64,000 bases of DNA, taken from the NCBI RefSeq assembly GCF_037126465.1, contig NC_088204.1:67021807-67085806 (forward strand). Direction: 5' to 3'. A program made the translations under genes and the position numbers. Origin of the DNA: Ornithodoros turicata (lineage: Eukaryota; Arthropoda; Arachnida; Ixodida; Argasidae). The notes beneath the pieces were generated by a model. The model saw only the letters and a program-made list of their open reading frames with translations, was not told the origin of the DNA and made no database searches. This document shows, piece after piece, positions 1-10,170 of this stretch (its first letter is position 1; every line of letters starts with the position of its first letter).

Positions 1-423
1 TGAAAACGAGATCCGGATGCATACCGGCCTATCATTCTATTGGCATGCGACTACAAAATCCTAGCCAAGGCACTTCTTTTACGGGTTTCGCCGCACTTAG
101 AAACGGTGCTACACCCATGCCAGGCGTGTTCTGTCCCTGGCAGGTCGTCAGACCTCCACAGGATAGCGCGACATGATGCCATCCATTGGATAATGTGTTC
201 ACGCACAGCAGCAGTGGTGACTTCCTTCGATCAGTCAAAGGCAATTCGGTTTTGCGCGCCACATGTCCCTATTTTCAACACTGAGGGCATATGGTTTCGC
301 CGATGGTTGGGTGCGCTTTGTTGAGGTGCTGTACAAAGGCGCAAAAAGTGTAGTTTCCGTAGCTGGTGGTCTATCGTCTCCGTTTGACGTTACGTGTGGT
401 GTCCGACAAGGATGCCCTCTCTC

Positions 424-556
424 GTAAAGAGCGGCGAGAAAGCAGGCGAGCTGGTGATAATTTATCTTCATAACGAACCCTGAGACTGGGGAAAAAACTC
501 TTGGAGAAAGACTCCTGTCTAGTGTGTTTTTCCCCAGTCTCAGGGTTCGTTATGAA
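424..556. mobile_element. 133-bp hairpin insertion with 13-bp target duplication
   Basis: The RT reading GVRQGCPLSP is interrupted here. The 13 bases gatgccctctctc occur on both sides (411-423 and 557-569), as expected for a target-site duplication. The insert carries a perfect 31-bp inverted repeat (466-496 against 527-557; the last base of the right arm is also the first base of the duplication) around a 30-base loop. No coding capacity. A related stretch (gcaggcgagctggtga) appears again near 20085. It could be a foldback element or a short retroposed hairpin RNA. Confidence 0.7.
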
Positions 557-1074
557 GATGCCCTCTCTCCTCCGCCTTGTATGCCCTTGCCATCAACCAT
601 CTCCTCGAGAGGCTGTGTTCTCTCTCAGTTATCCTAAGGCTACCTAATAGATGTCCACCGCCTGTGTTTGCGTACACTGATGATGTCTCCGTCATACTAC
701 CGCGCGAGAGTTCCCTAGAGCCAGCGTTGAAGGAGTTTGAAGACTACGATACAGTTTCTGGGGCAAGATTGAATAGATCCAAAAGTGTCGCTCTCTTTTT
801 AAATGTTCAGCCAACCTGTGCTGCACCGTTTCAAGTTCCTATAAGATCTCAGGTTAAAATCCTGGGAGTTGTTTTTGACAGTGCAGGGGTCTCAGCTGTC
901 AACTGGCCTCGAATATTCAGCCACTGTAGTGCTGTACTGCGAGAGCTTAAAGAAGCATCAAGGAGTATCTAACATGGCCAAAAACTGCTGTCGTCTTGTA
1001 AAGCAGTACGTCAAAAGCATTCACACAAAAATATTTTTGTCCAAAGTTGTTTCTCCGCGGCGCAATTAATCTGC

Positions 1075-1880
1075 AAAATCGCCCACCCACTCTCTCAAAT
1101 TACCCACTCTAGTGTGACGTTTGTGGTAGAGGGCCCCATCATTCGTTGGTAGGAAAAACCGTCTGCTACGAACATTGTGAACTGTTTCTTGTTGACTTCT
1201 ACTCTTTATATGATTTATACCACGTTTCTAAAAAAAACAAACAAAGCAGATATGCAACCTGACAAAATAAGTTTGCAATCACAAGAGTAATATATCCGTG
1301 GCTTCTGTGCAATCTCAGAACTCACAGTAGCAGAAAACAAGCGATGACGGCGGCATTATAGCGCCACCTGTTAGCCACTGAACCAGCTGTGTGGTGAAAA
1401 ATGGTCAGAGAGACTGCACTCTGCCGGGAAGCACTGGGGTATCGCTGTACAACACACAGTTAATTTCGGGCTGCACCACTCGTCCTTCCCGTGGTGCCGG
1501 CGGTCCCAAAAAATCGTGGTCGTGTCGTTGACAGCCTTCAAATCCTCCGTTTCGGACATCACGCAGCCGGAGAACGCATGGGGTCTCCGAAGCGGTAGCA
1601 GACGCTCCGGCATGCGTGGTGTTGCTCACTTTGATCATGTGATCCCAGGTCCAATGAGGAGCGTCCGTACCACTCGCGTCACATAGTGACGCGTGTGGCG
1701 GCGCTCATGACGTGTTTATCGTGAAGACGAAGGAGGGTGTTTCGCGCACGGGAGGTTCAGGGGGCTATTGCAGGCGTCCCAATTTCGCTACGGCTGCACT
1801 AATTGTGAGAAAACTGTTTCGGCCGCCTAGCATACCATACCGACCAAAGACAGAAACAAAGTTGTGTGCGTCCAGACTGC
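1075..1880. other. Unrecognised insertion inside the LINE relic
   Basis: LINE similarity stops near 1070 and resumes near 1900-1980. The intervening DNA has no recognisable protein. It ends in CTGCTCCTTTAA, similar to the right end of the TTAA-flanked MITE at 44476-44982, so part of it may be a relative. I could not find a matching left end. Confidence 0.35.
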
Positions 1881-2869
1881 TCCTTTAACTCTGTTGACCT
1901 GCAGATCACTTTTCGGGCACGGCTGTTAGCAGCATGGTATTACAGTCGCTTGTGGTTTTTAGCGGCTGTTTCATAACCGCCAGCGGTAATAAAAGCTGCT
2001 ATCACACGACACGCGTTCCGCTTTCTGTGGGGCGGATCCGTTGAATGGGTCTGTAGGTCTAAACCCCACGGAAGCCGTGATCTGGGTAGCTTGGGAGTAC
2101 CAGCTGTTCCAGAAAAGTGCTTGGCGCTTCAATCGCGTATTTTCTTTGAGGCGCTCCGTGCGTCAGAGCACCCGACCTGCGCATTAGTGCAGTATTTCCT
2201 AGGATGCGCCGCCAGGTGGTTCCTAGAAAGTCCCGAGCTTCGCCCAGGGCGGAAGTACTTCCTGCTTATTTTTGTGCTTATGTTGCTGTTGTGCGGCGCT
2301 TGCGTGTCGAATGCCCAGATGAAGACATTTCCTTGTGGAGCGTCCGCGATTTCTATTCCGCCTACAGGGAAATGCGACCGGGTCACGCAAGGCTAGCAGT
2401 GCCAACGAAATTCGCCTGGCGGCGTATCACTGCTGGCTGGCTTGATGCACGGCGCGCTAGTCTCCAATGGAAGCTGGCCCATGCTGTCTTCCCACTGTGT
2501 GAACGTTTGCACAGTTTTCGGATATGTCCCACGGACGGTTGTCCGCCTTGTGGCACGTCTGAGACAGCAGAACATTGTTTTTTGCGATGCTATATTCCAC
2601 TTTTACTGTGGAGTAGGGCGGTGCAAATATTTGGGCTCCCAGCAGTTGATTGGGTCACCGTTACCTGGCGCCGTTGCCGGTTGTACGCGCAGAGCGGAAG
2701 CAACTAGCATTGCTGATTTCAGAAATTCACTTCCAAATTTGGATTCGCCGGTGCCGGCTGGCCTTTGGTGGCCCAGATGTTGGGAGCATGGCTATTTTCC
2801 AGGCAGTGAGAGCAGGGCTGTGTTCAGATATCATCCGTGAGCAGTCATCATTGGGTCTGTTGAGTGCTA

Positions 2870-4819
2870 TCGCCGCTGGCTTACAGCCACTCGGCTCTTT
2901 GATCATGATCAAGGTGAGTGGCATATCAAGTTCTAGTAGGCCCACTAGGACTGTACTGCCCCCCTGTTGCGACTGTTCCGGTGTTTCAGGATTGTTCGCA
3001 GGGTATGGCACGTACAAAAAGCAATCTCCCTTTGGCGAGTTGTTATCTGGTATGTAAGATAGAGTTTGTGTAAAAGAGGCTACCTCCATAGGTAGTTCTC
3101 TTGCTTGATGACAATACACACTTCGATGGCTCTCCAGATTCTACAGTTGGCAATACGACAATACACACGACTCAGGAAGATGGGCTCACTAAGTTTGTGA
3201 CTCATCTAATCAGTTAACAACAATGTGCCTCATGCTCTTCGTTTTTAGGGCAGTACTATTTTTGAGATGTTATGTGGGCAGGCATTGCGCTTGTCCCATC
3301 TCGCGATGGGCAGTACTTGAATATATTGTAATTGAAACAGTATTTAAAACATAAATACACGTATTTATATTTTCCTGTTAAATGCAGTCTAGAAAAATTT
3401 ATTTCTAATTATATCTAAATACCAATTTTTGGGTATTTCTTTTTGTAAATACTTTATGGAAAAACCTAAATACGCGAGACACTGACCCGTGTGTTAAAGT
3501 TACCCTGCATTTGACTTTTCGGTAAGAAGGGCAAAGCAGAGTTTGGAGAGCGGCGCAGTTACGCCTTTCGCAAGCACGTACATGTGACAAACCATTTTAC
3601 ATGGCCAGTTTTTCATTGTTGTTTCGGACAGCGGTCCGGTCTACCCTGTTGCACGAAGCACCTTCGTCAAATTTAATATAAGCATTTCTTCATCGGCACT
3701 TGTGGATGGGTGTTCTCCTTTGCGAGTCTGATTCTATGGCCGAACAGAAGATACTTATCGCCATGATAATCTAACAAATAAGTGATATTGTTTCTTGCTC
3801 ATATGTTGTTATGATAATAATGATTTCTGTAATTCCGGATGACATCTTTCTCACAGTATGGGCCTGTTGCACTAAAGTTTCGTCCGGCGACCGCAGCGCC
3901 AACTGTCCTCCTCTAGTGTAGAGCGCCGTTACTAGACGGTCGTGTCCGGCGTGTTCCCTGCCTTACCGCTGTACCGCGAACATAATCTCTTTTGTGGAAA
4001 TACTTGCGCCACGATTTTTCAGAGCCGCAGTGTCGGTGACACATGTCTGTGTACGGAAAAACCTCCGCCTACACGACCACAAATGGTGCTGTAGAATACG
4101 GTTCGGAGTGCCCACAAACGTCGTGGAACAGGCCCATACACCTTGTCGCGTTACTCTCAAACCGCCAGTCCCCGTGCGCTCCTTAGCCTCGTTCCCAGCG
4201 TCGACACAACAGGGGTGAGCTTTCAAAATCGCCTCTTCCGACTGCGATGAATAATGGTGGCCGCCGTCTCTAATGAGTATGACTGACACTAACGTAGCAT
4301 TCCATATAACTAGTCACCCGGTAACCATTTGAGTAGGGTGTTGGAAAGATCAAGGAAAAAGGAGATGGCTTGCTTCCGCGTGTGATATGTACAGTTGTTC
4401 ACGTGAGGAGTGCCGGACGATACGATATCTTTTCTAGACCGGTTCCGGAGCGGGACAAAATGAACAGACACGAAATGGACACGAACGCACACGAAAATAA
4501 ATGAACACACACGCGGGAAAAAACGGCAGTCCACACGTGCACAGTTTCTGTGACTACCACGGGGTGGCAGCACTAATGGCGGCGCCCACTGCTTGAATCG
4601 CGTTTTTGTGTATGGGTGATGTGGGTTTCGCGGGCGAGGGGGAAAGGTGAGAGGAGGAGGCGCTTCCTGTGCAAACTTGTGCAGGGCGGCGAACGCTGAG
4701 CATTGTGTTACGCGTGTATTACAGTCATACAACTTTGTGATGTCTAACAAAAGCAGATAGTGGTCTGCTGTGATATTTTACATCTATTAACAATGTAAAA
4801 CGTATAAGAGGCGGTTGAG
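2870..4819. other. No gene seen; AT-rich repeat in the middle
   Basis: No protein-like frame. Positions 3330-3470 are AT-rich with recurring GTATTT/AAATAC units, like the stretches at 15840-16000 and 16415-16565 (hAT-type MITE ends are one possibility). The rest is unassigned. Confidence 0.4.
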
Positions 4820-4821
4820 TA

Positions 4822-5070
4822 CACTCTTAAAAATGAACTTCACCGCATAGCACGCTCCTAGCCAACCGTCATCTCGAATGATATCGTTATATGCCCTGAT
4901 TTGTTGAAAACGCGGGGCGTACGCCTTTTTTGTGACAATTATGAACAGGATAAGTGTCACAAGAAAGGCGTACGCCCCCCGTTTTCACCAAATCAGTGCA
5001 GATAACGATATCATTTGAGATGATGGTTTGCTAGGAGCGTGCTACGCGGTGAAGTTCATTTTTAAGAGTG
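4822..5070. mobile_element. Palindromic MITE, family P, copy 1 (TA-flanked)
   Basis: A 249-bp near-complete palindrome begins CACTCTTAAAAATGAACTTC and ends with its reverse complement. It is flanked by TA at 4820-4821 and 5071-5072, as for Tc1/mariner-type targets. The arms contain aatgatatcgttat and aggcgtacgcc, and the loop is a few tens of bases. Four more copies lie at 9543, 13824, 41981 and 42580. No coding capacity, so it must be mobilised in trans. Confidence 0.85.
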
Positions 5071-5165
5071 TAGCGCATGTCTTGCGTGCACAGATGCTCT
5101 CATGCACAAAGTGCATTGAATGTCGCCTACTGGCACATGCCTTAGAGGGATTACGCATGTGGATG

Positions 5166-5410
5166 TTAAAGGAGCAATGAGGTGACATTTAACGGCGCTC
5201 GAAATCCTGCCTCGTCTGTTGAGCTGTCCACCAGGAGTCACCATGCAAAGTATTTTCGCTCTGTGACGCGTTATAGCTGTGCAATCGAGTTTACAAACAC
5301 AGTCCGAGAAAGCAGCCGCGGACGGCCGACAAGATGCTCTCGTGACGTATAGTGAAGGCTCCGTGCCTTGTTTCTTTGTTTTTCTTCGCAGCTCACGCGC
5401 CGCTTATTCG
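5166..5410 (+). mobile_element. Left half of a TTAA-flanked MITE (family T)
   Basis: Starts TTAA-AGGAGCAATGAGGTGAC and is collinear with 44472-44715, including the shared stretch ctgtccaccaggagtcacca. Similarity to the full copy at 44476-44982 fades after about 5410 and no right end is seen. TTAA flanks suggest a piggyBac-like target, an inference from the flanks only. Confidence 0.65.
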
Positions 5411-6512
5411 CCTGCAGAAGTGTTGATGTCGCCACCTCGCGGGGAGTAGCCCGTGACGTCACGCACTGGACGCCAGGCGGGAGAGCAGACGACGTATAAC
5501 CCTTGAGAGCTTGTTTTGCGTGTGTGGCGTTTGCGTACAACTGTGCTGGTACGACTCTGATATTAAGTATAGCTTGACTCACGCGTTAAATACAGAACCA
5601 AAAAGATGTGGACGGGAATCAGGAGACAAAATTGCATTTGTATCAAGCGAGAACTGGCGGGGTAGGGCTTGTCTGTAAATCGTACGAGCTGCTATTTTCC
5701 GCAAACTCAAATTCAGACAGGAGTAACAAAAGCCCAGTCGGCATACTTTTTGTATACGAGAAAAATTTCATCAAAATTTTAATAGGAACTTTGATGAGAC
5801 CGCTTTGCTAAATTAGTAGCAAAGTGTCTATTTTTCTTTAGCATATACCCGTAAAACGGCTCATGCACTGATGCAGTTTCAACATGCATAGCAATAGCGA
5901 AGTGCCAAAAATATGGCAAATACTGGGTTCAAGGGCACTTCGGAGCTTCTCTTAACTGTGCAGTAAAACATAATGTGAATTTCACTAATATTTGCATACG
6001 AAAACTGTTATTATGTGAAGACACACACGCACATAAAAGCATCTTGTACACTGTGTAACACCGCCCTTGTGATAGACCACTTTGTTATATATAACCAGGC
6101 TTGCATCCAACCAACTTGCATCTGTACGCATCCAAAGGAAATACAAGCAAGCGGTTAATGATATGTCTGATGTTTCGTCTTTCAGGTGAAGAGGAACTTG
6201 CTTTCAGATATGGTTTTATTGGTTTTTGACACTTCAGTAGCAACTGTGACAATGTTCGTAATATATTAAGAAGGTCAAAGCGGAATCTCTGCTGAAAGAT
6301 CTTAAAAAAGCTGCATTCGCTGCATAGCGCCTACGATATGAACTCAAGCACTGGGTAGCGACTGGTGCTCGCAAAGTACTTACTGCAGACGCGACTGTGA
6401 CGGTAGACAACGTGCAGACACCACGGAGAATTCCAGTCACGCGCCAGAATCTATCCAGCCCGTGGCGTAAAGGTATTACGTGATACGGCTGACCGAAGCG
6501 CCGCTAGTGTTC
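5411..6512. other. No feature recognised
   Basis: No frame with recognisable protein similarity on either strand and no clear repeat structure. The small frames here look like chance openings. Confidence 0.4.
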
Positions 6513-6690
6513 GTTCTCCAGGCGAACACATGCTTGAGTTGTGCCGCTGTACATCCCTGGTCACGTGAGGGGGGGGGGGTGTCATACGTCCCGACTTCCT
6601 GTCGTTCAGTGATGCGCTCTTTTCACGAAGAAAAGGATTTTTCACAGGTGTGCGGAACAGAGCCCTCGCGCTCGCTCTGTGGTCATGTAC
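6513..6690 (+). mobile_element. Right-half fragment of the TTAA-flanked MITE (family T)
   Basis: Collinear with 44735-44885 of the full copy: shared gatgcgctcttttca, aggatttttca and ccctcgcgctcgctctgt. It is interrupted by a G run near 6570. Neither terminus is present. Confidence 0.6.
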
Positions 6691-6830
6691 GCTGAAATAT
6701 CCGTCGCGTAATCTCGCTGTAGCCGAAACTGAAAGCAAGTGGATCAGGAGTGTTCAAGGACAGCGGTCGTTCCACGTCAGAGGGGCACGCGCTTTGGAGC
6801 GGTGGAGATGATTGGACTATATGTGCCTGT
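6690..6830 (-). pseudogene. Short LINE RNase H scrap
   Basis: The minus strand resembles the end of the LINE fragment at 33579-33860 (cgtcagaggggcacg and gctttggagcg are shared). It is too short and broken to assign further. Confidence 0.35.
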
Positions 6831-7137
6831 AGTTGCTGGAAGTGAGGACGACGACGACCGGTCACAGTGTGTCTCCAGGGGCTAGATTTTGAACTTTTCG
6901 CTATCCCGTAACGCTTGCTAAACGCTCGTGCTCCCCGGTTGACGGCCAATGCGCGTGACGGATGAACGCGCAAATTTTGAAAAATAGCTATAACGATCGC
7001 TATGTGCACATCAAGATTGAGGGCCTGTTCGCTTGATGACGCGAGGCTTCGCTGGGTCCCGTACTTCGCACTTCGTTCAGTTAACCCCGAAGCGTTGGAA
7101 TAAACGTCTTGGCCACAGCTCTGGTTAGTCCGCTTCA
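6825..7137 (+). repeat. 5' LTR remnant of a Ty3/gypsy element
   Basis: Shares blocks with the 3' LTR at 8319-8526: gtgaggacgacgacg, gacgcgaggcttcgctgggt, cttcgcacttcgttcagtta, then gcgttggaataaacgtcttg and the terminal tagtccgcttca. The AATAAA inside the shared block is a likely polyadenylation signal. About 130 bases (roughly 6888-7020) are present here but absent from the 3' LTR, so one LTR has an insertion or the other a deletion. The exact left edge is uncertain. Confidence 0.75.
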
Positions 7138-7138
7138 T

Positions 7139-7156
7139 TGGTGACCCGAACATGAT
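7139..7156 (+). other. Primer-binding site of the gypsy element
   Basis: tggtgacccgaacatgat begins one base after the CA end of the 5' LTR. A TGG start directly after the LTR is where a tRNA 3' end primes reverse transcription in Ty3/gypsy elements. Which tRNA primes was not determined. Confidence 0.6.
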
Positions 7157-7241
7157 TTGAACAAGCAACTTTCGGGCATCATCGCATCGCATCATCGCAT
7201 CGCGTCCTGGCATCAAGGCTACCCAACGTCTGATCGCGTAA

Positions 7242-8255
7242 CGTTTCGTATGGCCTTTCATGAACCGCGACATCCGCGCCTGGGTACGAAGTTGCCTCGC
7301 TTGCCAGCGCTCCAAGGTCCACCGGCACACCTCCAGCCCCCTCGGCAAGTTCTTCACCCCTGATGCCCGCTTCACCGCGGTCCACCTCGACATCGTCTGC
7401 CCGCTTCCCTCTTCGTCAGGGTACCGCTACCTCGTGACCGCCATGGACCGGTACACCAGGTGGCCCGAGGCTGCGCCCATGGAAGACATGTCAGCAGAGA
7501 ACGGCGCTTCTACCTTCCTCGCGACCTGGGTGTCCCGCTTTGGCGTCCCATCTTTGATTACCACCGACCGTGGCCGGCAGTTCGAGAGCCACCTGTTCGC
7601 CTCCTTCACGGCGCTCCTTGGCAGTTCTCGGCTCCGGACCTCCTCGTACTACCCCGCATCAAACGACCTGGTCGAGAGGTTCTACCGTCACCTGAAGGCT
7701 GCTCTCACTGCCTGTGACGACCAGGCCCACTGGGTCAACAACCTCCCCCTCGTCCTTCTTGGCATTCGAGCCGCCCTCAAGCCTGACCTCGGCTGTAGTT
7801 CAGCCGAGCTCGTCTACGGCTGCGCCCTCCGGCTCCCTGCTGAATTCTTCGCGCCCGGCTCGCAAGCCCTGGAGCCGTCGCAATTGCTCGACCGCCTCCA
7901 CCATGCTTTTGCGACCTTTCGCCCAATACCCACCCGTTCCTCCTCAAGCCGCTGCCCTCACGTCCCTCAAGAGCTCCCCGCAGCTTCCCACGTCTTCCTC
8001 CGCACTGACGCTGTGAAGACGGCGCTCTCTCCACCTTACTCCGGCCCGCACCCCGTCCTCCACCGGTCCGAAAAGACCTTCATGATCGCTATCAACGGCC
8101 GGGTCAACACCGTGAGCGTCGACAGGCTCGAGCCCGCCTTTGTCGAGGCTCCCATCTCCTACTTCGGTGCCGATCCCTCCTTCCCGTGCCTCCATCCAGC
8201 TGTCTCCTGCCCTCGAACATCCCCACCTATTGCGCCTTTCCCTATGCCCAGGTGA
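7242..8255 (+). pseudogene. Ty3/gypsy integrase (pol C-terminal part, rest of gag-pol deleted)
   Basis: The frame from the ATG at 7260 encodes 331 residues of retroelement integrase, which joins cDNA ends to host DNA. Visible parts in order: the CxxC half of the HHCC zinc finger (C12, C15); the catalytic core with D44, D103 (ITTDRGRQFES) and E139 (LVERFYRHLKAAL), a correct D-x58-D-x35-E spacing; and a C-terminal region. The same frame continues upstream as GIKATQRLIA, stop, RFVWPF. The stop is TAA at 7239-7241. Only about 100 bases separate this from the primer-binding site, so gag, protease, RT and RNase H are missing: an internally deleted element that cannot move alone. The core is still open and could be expressed only if an alternative start were used. 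Confidence 0.85.
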
Positions 8256-8317
8256 CAGTGTTCCGCGGCATAGGGGAAAGCGCACTAGGTGGGGATGTTG
8301 GAACACTGTCACCTGGG
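8217..8317. repeat. Interleaved inverted repeats (A-B-A'-B') before the 3' LTR
   Basis: Arm A (about 8217-8249) pairs with 8267-8299, and arm B (8247-8264) pairs exactly with 8300-8317. The pairs overlap, so both hairpins cannot form in simple nested fashion; as RNA it could form a pseudoknot. It lies over the end of the integrase frame. It may be an inverted duplication made during reverse transcription. Confidence 0.7.
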
Positions 8318-8318
8318 C

Positions 8319-8526
8319 TGACAACTCCTCTCTGTCTCTGGCGGTAGGGCCCTGTAGTGGCCGCAAGTGAGGACGACGACGTCCGGCCACAGCGTGCCTG
8401 CTGGTCGCTCGGTGACGCGAGGCTTCGCTGGGTTTTGAAAAAGAAGCCCGTGCTTCGCACTTCGTTCAGTTAGCCCCGAAGCGTTGGAATAAACGTCTTG
8501 GCCACAGCTCTGGCTAGTCCGCTTCA
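8319..8526 (+). repeat. 3' LTR of the gypsy element
   Basis: Starts tgacaactcctctct and ends tagtccgcttca, matching the 5' LTR end at 7126-7137, with the same AATAAA-containing block. It is shorter than the 5' copy because of the missing internal segment. The start was chosen from TG after the inverted-repeat block and is approximate. Confidence 0.7.
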
Positions 8527-8668
8527 TGCTGATCTACTAACCAGAACAACCGCTTTGCGGCCGAGATAAGCTTCCGACAGCAAGGGCCTTGCGTTCCAAA
8601 AGCACGCGGTTCCAGTTCATTTGCGAAGCAAAATTAGGCGATTAATATTTCAATGTACAGCTCGTATC

Positions 8669-8861
8669 AGAGTTAACTTGAACGCCATTCCGGCTTGCGA
8701 ACCCTGGTGATGCTTAGCAGAAATAACGGCGGAGGGTGTTTCGGTTATCTGTTTACAGTAACTGGGGTGACCCCCGTTATGAAGGCTTTGTTTTCTGCTA
8801 GGTGCCGCAAGGGTGGCTCTCTTCCCACTTCGCAGACAGGAGCGGTGTTCAAGTTAACTTT
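8669..8861. mobile_element. Short foldback MITE
   Basis: agttaacttgaacgcc at 8671 is repeated inverted at 8844-8859 (ggtgttcaagttaact). Inner arms (cttagcagaaataacg and its inverted partner near 8790) also pair. About 190 bp, no coding capacity. Confidence 0.55.
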
Positions 8862-8899
8862 GACGCCAGCCGTACGTGCTTTTTAAAGAATAGAATGGT

Positions 8900-9542
8900 T
8901 TTCGACGAGTATTGCCCCCATTGTGCTATCTAACTTTCGCTCGAGAGCACCTAATTAAACAATTAATTAATAACGTTTAGGTAATTAGTCATCTAGTATC
9001 GTTACACGCTCCTTGGAAAGAATGCCTGCCTATCCATATAACTCAACTGCAAAAACGGTACCCATGCTGCTCGCACTGCTTTTTTTAAGTAAAAACTGTT
9101 GTAAGAAAAAAGCACCCTGTGCAGCCGGATCGAACTCTGCGTACGAATCTTCACGTGCAGCAGCACTTTCGTACTGATGTATACCTTCTCTTACGGAGTT
9201 TTTCGAATTCGAATGTGTTCGGTTTGAAAAGTAAATTCCTTCGATTCAAATTCGAATATACAATTACATACTCAATTCGGAATTGGAATTGAATACACAA
9301 CTCTTCGCTTGTGCATCCGAAAAATGAAAATATTCGCAAACGCAAAATTAGGTTAGAGTGAATGTGACAGTCGATGAGAACACAAACACTCCATAACATT
9401 TATTTTTTCTCCTAAACGGGAACTTAAAGGAGCTATGAACTGTACCAAGGGAGCCCGTCGACTGTGTCGGCTCCGAACGGCGATTTCAACGTGTTGTCTG
9501 TGACACCTTTTGTATAGGTGAATTTGATAGGTGCGTATCTTC
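8900..9542. other. Intergenic; arm of a foldback family and TTCGAA-rich DNA
   Basis: Positions 8930-9120 resemble the right arm of the element at 32881-34617 (ctaattaaa, aattagtcatctagta, gcaaaaacggta, and a terminal caccctgtg). Positions 9190-9310 are rich in AATTCGAAT-like units. No gene. Confidence 0.45.
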
Positions 9543-9732
9543 AGCACATAGCACGCTCCTAGCCAACCATCTTCCCGAATGACAACGTTCTTTCCCATGA
9601 TTTGTTGATAACGAGAGGCGGAGCCATTATGTATCTATTATGCAAGGCTACAAAATGGGCTACGCCTCCCGTTTTCAACAAATCAGAGACGAGAACGTTG
9701 TCATTCGGGATGATGGTTGGCTGGGAGCGTCC
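9543..9732. mobile_element. Palindromic MITE, family P, copy 2 (diverged, lacks outer ends)
   Basis: Contains gcacgctcctagccaacc and the inverse ggttggctgggagcgt. The arms differ from copy 1 in the middle (acaacgtt instead of gatatcgt; gaggcggag instead of gcgtacgcc), so it is a subfamily. The CACTCTTAAAAATG ends are missing. Confidence 0.7.
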
Positions 9733-10070
9733 CATCACCACCACCACCATCATCTTGAAGAGGGTAAAGCAGGACGTTATGTGTGCCTCCGCGTTGGCGT
9801 CTGATTGGGTGCTACAGTTCTTCAGATGACGTAACGATGGATAGAGGTATCTGGACGGCGGTGAGTCTACTCGCCCGAATACGAAAGAGAGTGCGTTTTT
9901 GTATTCACGCTGCACAAGTTATGAAGGACAAGAATTGAACAATAAATTGTAAATAGAATTACGAAGCGTAGAAGAACAATATTACATCTATTAAACCCGT
10001 AACTAAATACATGCAGATAGGAGTTCTTACCTCCTTTAATCCAAAACAAGAAAGTTTCGCACCGCAGCCA
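9733..10070. other. Downstream flank of the TRAF-like gene; nothing recognised
   Basis: Starts with a CACCACCACCATCATC stretch and contains no coding frame of note. Confidence 0.4.
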
Positions 10071-10072
10071 TG

Positions 10073-10078
10073 TTTATT
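10073..10078 (-). terminator. Polyadenylation signal of the TRAF-like gene
   Basis: AATAAA on the minus strand, 93 bases beyond the stop codon of the TRAF-like gene. This position is typical for a short 3' UTR. Confidence 0.55.
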
Positions 10079-10170
10079 CAGCATACAAGTAGTGGTTCGC
10101 AAACGCTTCTCACAAGCGTACATGGCTGTGAACACGTGCAGTTAGTCGGATCAAAAGGCCAGGACAAACT

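Larger units (their letters stand above)
1..2860 (+). mobile_element. Decayed L1/Tx1-like LINE (reverse transcriptase and C-terminal zinc region)
   Basis: Plus-strand pieces of one non-LTR retrotransposon lie in order but in several frames. At about 25-130 there is RPI and TDYKILAKALL, typical of the RT 'RPISLL.TDYKILAK' block. At 395-420 and 560-600 there is GVRQGCPLS followed by YALAINHLL. At 669-690 the catalytic box reads AYTDDVSV, with T instead of the usual A. At 1960-2240 and 2204-2707 the C-terminal part includes ICPTDGCPPCGTSETAEHC, a zinc-binding C-x-C...H...C region. No RNase H domain is seen, which fits an L1/Tx1-type rather than I-type element. The copy is broken by stops, frameshifts and at least two insertions (424-556 and about 1075-1880). 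The left end lies outside the window. Confidence 0.75.

Noticed and set aside
4310..4750. 146-residue minus-strand frame
   Set aside because: Low-complexity Pro/Val/Arg composition with no motif; likely chance.
6683..7393. 236-residue minus-strand frame
   Set aside because: Antisense to the gypsy LTR and leader; no protein-like motif, and the plus strand explains the sequence.
7944..8390. 148-residue minus-strand frame
   Set aside because: Antisense of the integrase frame and the inverted repeats.
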